Assembly: GCA_002448235.1 (NCBI GenBank)
Contig: DIXF01000013.1
Location: 17,213 to 81,212 of the forward strand
Direction of reading: 5' to 3'
Source: Syntrophaceae bacterium UBA6087
GTDB taxonomy: Bacteria > Desulfobacterota > Desulfomonilia > UBA1062
DNA: 64,000 nucleotides
The notes beneath the pieces were generated by a model. It had not been told where the DNA came from, made no database searches, and was given only the letters and a program-made list of their open reading frames with translations. Positions 60,655-64,000 of this stretch are shown one piece after another; positions within the stretch are counted from its first letter, which is position 1, and every line of letters starts with the position of its first letter. Position numbers and translations under genes: made by a program.

Positions 60655-62193
60655 ATGGGTAAACGATCAGTTGTTCTTGTTCTGATGAATGCGTGTGTTC
60701 TTGTCTTCCTTCTCCTCTGCCTCTTTTTCCCGGGCCCTCCTTCCCGGGTACAGGCCAGCGATCCGCACTCGGCAAGGTACAGCACTGAAAGTAACAAGAT
60801 ATTCTGGTTTCTTATCATATCCGATGTCCATATCGGGGCACGGGGTTTCACGGGAAGCGAGGACCTGGAATGGGCCGTAACAGAGGCAAAAAATGTCATA
60901 AATCCATCTTTCATCACGAATCTCGGAGATCTTACCGATTCCACAAACTGGAGCGAGGAAGCGATTCCCGACGGACCACATCCTGAAGAATGGATCGAAT
61001 ACCGGAATGTGCTGGACAGAAATGGAGTTGATGCAACCTTCTATTACGACCTCCCGGGAAACCATGATCTTTTTGGCGATAAAAACTTCGATTATTATCT
61101 GAATTACTCAGTCCAGGGTTCGGCCACCGGAAAGACCCAGCTCTCCTGGACGCGGACCTTTGATTTCGGGACGTATCATTTCCTGGGCATAAACACGAAC
61201 GGGAACGACGGTGCAGATTTCAGCCCGAATCCGCCTTACTATGGGGACAATGCGGGGCTGGATACTGCTGAGCTGGAGTTTATCCGGGATGATCTGGAAA
61301 CGAACAAAGATGCCGATCTCACCATGATCTTCGGCCACCATCCCATTGTTACGAGAGAGACGTTCTTGTCATACTATACCACCCACGACCTGAGCGAGAG
61401 TGCGACTCAGACTGCACTTGTATACGGCGCTGACGGGCTCATGGCACTGATGGAGTACTATAATCCGCTCATGTATGCCTACGGCCACAGCCATCAGTAC
61501 AGGGAGGAGTTCTTCACCAGGGACATGTCCGAAGGCGTCCTCTATCTGAATGCGGCATCATTGACGAGGAACAGCGAGCATAATTACAATATCGTTGCGA
61601 TAGACAACAACGGCGTTTCAACGACGGCCCCTAACAAAGGTGTATGGCCTGCCGTCATTATTACTGCTCCCCTGGACAAGAACCTCGGCATGGAAAACGA
61701 CCCGTATACCGCAGGTGCCGCTGATATCACCGGTGGTTCGACTCCGATCAGGGCCCTGGTTTTTGACAAGAATCCGGTAACACGGGTTGATTACAGGATG
61801 TATAAAATTACTGAAGACGCCGGAGAGATTGTAGAGCGCGGGGTGAGTATCAGCAGCGGTCTCTCCGAGAGTGAGGATATGTGGCACCCCATGCAGCAGG
61901 TAGGGTCCTCTCATCCGAACTACCCGTATTTATGGGTGGCCGACTGCTCCAATCCGATGGAAGGAGGCAGGTATATCATCGAGGTACGTGCCACGGGTTC
62001 GTCTACGCAGCGGGATGCCGTACCTACAGTCTTTGCTGCAGAACCTGTGGACGATTCGGGGTTCTGTTTCATTTCTGCTGCGGCCCGGGATCAGAGAATA
62101 GGGATGCCAGGAAAGCATCGTGCGGTGGTGACATGCTCGAAGCGTGCGAAAAGAATTGCAGCTCAAGCCCGGGAGATTCTGCCGTGCTGGTGA
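60655..62193 (+). CDS. Exported metallophosphoesterase, TMEM62-like architecture
   Basis: A protein of 512 residues from the ATG at 60655, preceded by GGGGAG. A membrane anchor or signal (VVLVLMNACVLVFLLLCLFF) is followed by a calcineurin-like domain with LIISDVHIG, NLGDLTDS, LPGNHDLFG, IFGHHPIV and YGHSHQY (all five metal motifs). Then comes a beta-sandwich-like C-terminal region beginning WPAVIITAPLDKNLG. This order is like that of eukaryotic TMEM62. The C-terminus begins GFCFISAAARD, which recalls the CFIATAAYGS-type tails, but then diverges. Substrate is unknown. It overlaps the next gene by 10 bp. Confidence 0.82.
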   Translation: MGKRSVVLVLMNACVLVFLLLCLFFPGPPSRVQASDPHSARYSTESNKIFWFLIISDVHIGARGFTGSEDLEWAVTEAKNVINPSFITNLGDLTDSTNWSEEAIPDGPHPEEWIEYRNVLDRNGVDATFYYDLPGNHDLFGDKNFDYYLNYSVQGSATGKTQLSWTRTFDFGTYHFLGINTNGNDGADFSPNPPYYGDNAGLDTAELEFIRDDLETNKDADLTMIFGHHPIVTRETFLSYYTTHDLSESATQTALVYGADGLMALMEYYNPLMYAYGHSHQYREEFFTRDMSEGVLYLNAASLTRNSEHNYNIVAIDNNGVSTTAPNKGVWPAVIITAPLDKNLGMENDPYTAGAADITGGSTPIRALVFDKNPVTRVDYRMYKITEDAGEIVERGVSISSGLSESEDMWHPMQQVGSSHPNYPYLWVADCSNPMEGGRYIIEVRATGSSTQRDAVPTVFAAEPVDDSGFCFISAAARDQRIGMPGKHRAVVTCSKRAKRIAAQAREILPCW

Positions 62194-63473
62194 CGATTGG
62201 CAGGGTTGCAGTCTATCTCCTCAGTGTGATGCTCCTCTCCGGGTGTTCCCTGATTCAGAAAGGTGGGCACGAGGATAGCTGCCTCGTCGGGCGTGAGCGT
62301 GTGCTCCGTGCCCTGGATCCATCGAGCCTGTTTGTCAATGTTCTCGGCAGATCCGGGCTGATCGCCACCTCGCTGCCGAGCAGCAGCATGAATCCGTTCA
62401 AACCCTTGAAAGAGCTCGGTCCGGATGGGGTTCTCGGCGGCCGGCCCTTCAGCATGAGGCTCGCTGACGGTACGATTGTAGGTGGGCTGTTCTTTGAGTA
62501 CGAAGACGGGACATCCGATCCGAAACCCCTGCTCATGGCGAGCTTCGGTTTCCTTCAGGACAGATGGGGAACAGAGGCGGCAAAAGTGTATAAGCTCTAC
62601 CTGGGAAAGCCCTCCGAGAGGATTCCTGCCCATGTTCTCATTCTGGACCATCCCACTGCAGGCACTTTCCTTGCCAATAACGGTTACCTGAGCGTGGGCT
62701 CTTACGACGATGCACGGATGTGGATCGAGATCGCCCTGAAACTTAAGAATGATATGAAGCTGTCCGGCATCCACCTCTTCGGGGTCAGCATGAGCGGGCA
62801 GACCGTGGTGCATGCACTGATTGAAGACAAACGGCTGGGCCTGAATCTCTTTGCTTCCGGCATGGCAGTCTCTATTGCCCCGGATTTTCAGAAGGCGCCC
62901 GGAGCTCAGCTTGCCCAGTTGGGAACACCCAAAGGAGTCGAGAATCCTTGGGCTGGTTACTTTAAGACAGTGCCAAAAAAATCATTTGTCGATATGATCC
63001 AGAGCCAGGGACTTTGGATGCTGATAGACAAGCAGTTTGTTCCCCACTATAACTCCATTCGCACCACGGACACGGTATTTGATCTTAAACGCAGCGATGT
63101 CCCTGTCTTCCTGAGGGATGCCTTTGACAAGAGAATAGCTCTGCTCCGTGAACAGAAACTGGGCACATGGAATACTGAGTTCAGTCTCGAGAATCTTGAT
63201 GCGTTCATGGCCTCAACCCGGATTGCCGGGCTCATAGGCCGGGTACGCACCCCGCTGGTGCTGGTGAGCGCATTCGATGACCCGGCGGTACCACGCACGA
63301 TGTTTGAAGAGGTGCTGCTGGCCGCTGAGGGCAACCCGTGGATTGCAGCCCTTGAGACAGACCAGGGCGGGCACTTCGGGTTCAACCTCCCCTATGGGAA
63401 GAACTATCTCGGCGGCATCATCCGCCTCATGATCGATCCAGAGGTACTGGGCACCTGGAACGGATCCCGCTGA
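62184..63473 (+). CDS. Alpha/beta-hydrolase lipoprotein
   Basis: A protein of 429 residues from a GTG with GGGAG eight bases upstream; a longer frame to 61881 lies inside the phosphoesterase gene. The signal VTIGRVAVYLLSVMLLSGC ends in a lipobox. The hydrolase core has LFGVSMSGQTVVHAL (nucleophile S in GxSxSG), a candidate acid in SAFDDPAVP, and a histidine in QGGHFGFN. Substrate cannot be told. Being lipid-anchored in the envelope and translationally coupled to the phosphoesterase, it is likely part of the same process. Confidence 0.78.
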   Translation: MLVTIGRVAVYLLSVMLLSGCSLIQKGGHEDSCLVGRERVLRALDPSSLFVNVLGRSGLIATSLPSSSMNPFKPLKELGPDGVLGGRPFSMRLADGTIVGGLFFEYEDGTSDPKPLLMASFGFLQDRWGTEAAKVYKLYLGKPSERIPAHVLILDHPTAGTFLANNGYLSVGSYDDARMWIEIALKLKNDMKLSGIHLFGVSMSGQTVVHALIEDKRLGLNLFASGMAVSIAPDFQKAPGAQLAQLGTPKGVENPWAGYFKTVPKKSFVDMIQSQGLWMLIDKQFVPHYNSIRTTDTVFDLKRSDVPVFLRDAFDKRIALLREQKLGTWNTEFSLENLDAFMASTRIAGLIGRVRTPLVLVSAFDDPAVPRTMFEEVLLAAEGNPWIAALETDQGGHFGFNLPYGKNYLGGIIRLMIDPEVLGTWNGSR

Positions 63474-63516
63474 CTGCCTCCCGCGGAAGGTCCTCACTAC
63501 CCTCCGGCAGAAATCG

Positions 63517-63831
63517 TCAAACGAACCAGACGCCGTTTGTCATGAAGCAATCCAAGGAATCCAAGGCCATATGAATCACCAACCCTATACCGACGTAACG
63601 GAGCTTCGGGATGAAACAAAGTGAAAAATAAAGTGCAATCGGCAAAAAACCATGTAAAGGGTGGAAGCATATGCTGCAGCGGCCTGGATCATACACCGGA
63701 TTTGCAAGTAAATGGTCGATATCTACGAGCATTGTGGAGATCATGATAAAGTATGCCCATTTCCATTCTCTCCGAAAAAACAAAGCGACAACAATTGCAG
63801 GAATGAGAAAGTGTAATAGAATATGTATCAT
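63517..63831 (-). CDS. DUF6122-like small membrane protein
   Basis: A protein of 104 residues from the ATG at 63831, preceded by AAAAGGA. Three or four membrane helices carry MIHILLHFLIPAIVVALFF, MLVDIDHLLANPVYDPGRCS, FHPLHGFLPIALYF and GLVIHMALDSLDC. The conserved D/H pattern (DIDHL, HPLHG, HMALD) is that of the DUF6122 family, resembling membrane metal-dependent hydrolases of the YdjM type. Function unknown. It is convergent with the hydrolase lipoprotein gene. Confidence 0.75.
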   Translation of the reverse strand: MIHILLHFLIPAIVVALFFRREWKWAYFIMISTMLVDIDHLLANPVYDPGRCSICFHPLHGFLPIALYFSLCFIPKLRYVGIGLVIHMALDSLDCFMTNGVWFV

Positions 63832-64000
63832 CGAATCCTTTTGCTTATTGTGCTGATCGCATAACAATCAGTATCAGCTCTTTAGATTTAAGTCCATAAG
63901 ATTATATGAGTTATTAATGATAATATGGGGCCGATCCCTGTTTTGGGCATATATTCCTAAAATATATATAGCTTGCGACGCTGTTGAAAAACCGATTTTG

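Noticed and set aside
61881..62183. Long 5' extension of the hydrolase lipoprotein to an ATG at 61881
   Set aside because: This part is the phosphoesterase gene read in another frame and would bury the signal peptide; the GTG at 62184 with GGGAG is better.

Overview
The window is about 64 kb of a GC-moderate, densely coded chromosome of a Gram-negative, probably strictly anaerobic bacterium. Evidence for Gram-negative: LolA, an MCE/MlaD protein, several lipoproteins with lipoboxes and several outer-membrane beta-barrel-like proteins. Evidence for anaerobiosis: a superoxide reductase, flavodiiron protein, rubredoxin, rubrerythrin and ferritin cluster, plus a propionate-CoA-transferase-like enzyme. 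The rplM-rpsI-argC order, the many two-component proteins and the family content fit Desulfobacterota (former Deltaproteobacteria, perhaps a syntroph). That placement is inference and rests on no marker-gene phylogeny.

Layout. 1-16.6 kb: end of a glycogen-debranching enzyme, an ion channel, mscL, a flavin oxidoreductase with a pyruvyltransferase, a CoA-transferase divergent from a GlcD-like flavin dehydrogenase, an AmrB/MEMO protein, rplM-rpsI-argC, a CheY-like regulator, a nucleotidyltransferase and a DUF2804 protein. 16.6-17.3 kb: a gene-poor gap with a 187-bp near-perfect palindrome. 17.3-24.2 kb: an HDOD/GAF/H-box protein with three C-terminal GFEDY motifs, divergent from ispG-proS-rel. 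24.2-25.3 kb: a lipoprotein, a candidate structured RNA with a terminator, rpmB and tRNA-Leu. 25.6-30 kb: a Fur-box-preceded oxygen-detoxification and iron-storage operon (dfx, ftnA, ferritin-like, fprA, rubredoxin, TIGR02757 protein, rbr). 30-46.7 kb: a long minus-strand run with a repeat-rich exported protein, MCE protein, TPR lipoprotein, rpe, fmt, def, sirtuin, purine-type permease, aroE, lolA, ftsK, RNase J, a zinc-ribbon/acyltransferase fusion and an orphan flagellar-rod-like protein. 46.7-54.6 kb: two convergent three-gene signalling cassettes, each ordered sensor kinase, exported protein, NtrC-type regulator. 54.6-57.2 kb: a UDP-sugar pyrophosphorylase and rarA. 57.6 kb: an initiator tRNA with a good promoter. 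57.7-58.7 kb: an AT-richer, apparently decayed stretch. 58.7-63.5 kb: four consecutive genes for exported proteins (tandem beta-barrel, beta-barrel, TMEM62-like metallophosphoesterase, hydrolase lipoprotein). The window ends with a DUF6122-like membrane protein.

Most notable: the paired kinase/exported-protein/sigma54-activator cassettes, one with the lipoprotein signal peptide encoded inside the kinase gene; the palindrome; the H-box protein without an ATPase domain; the Fur-controlled detoxification operon; and the envelope cluster behind tRNA-fMet. All family assignments were made by reading the sequence and none was checked by a database search.
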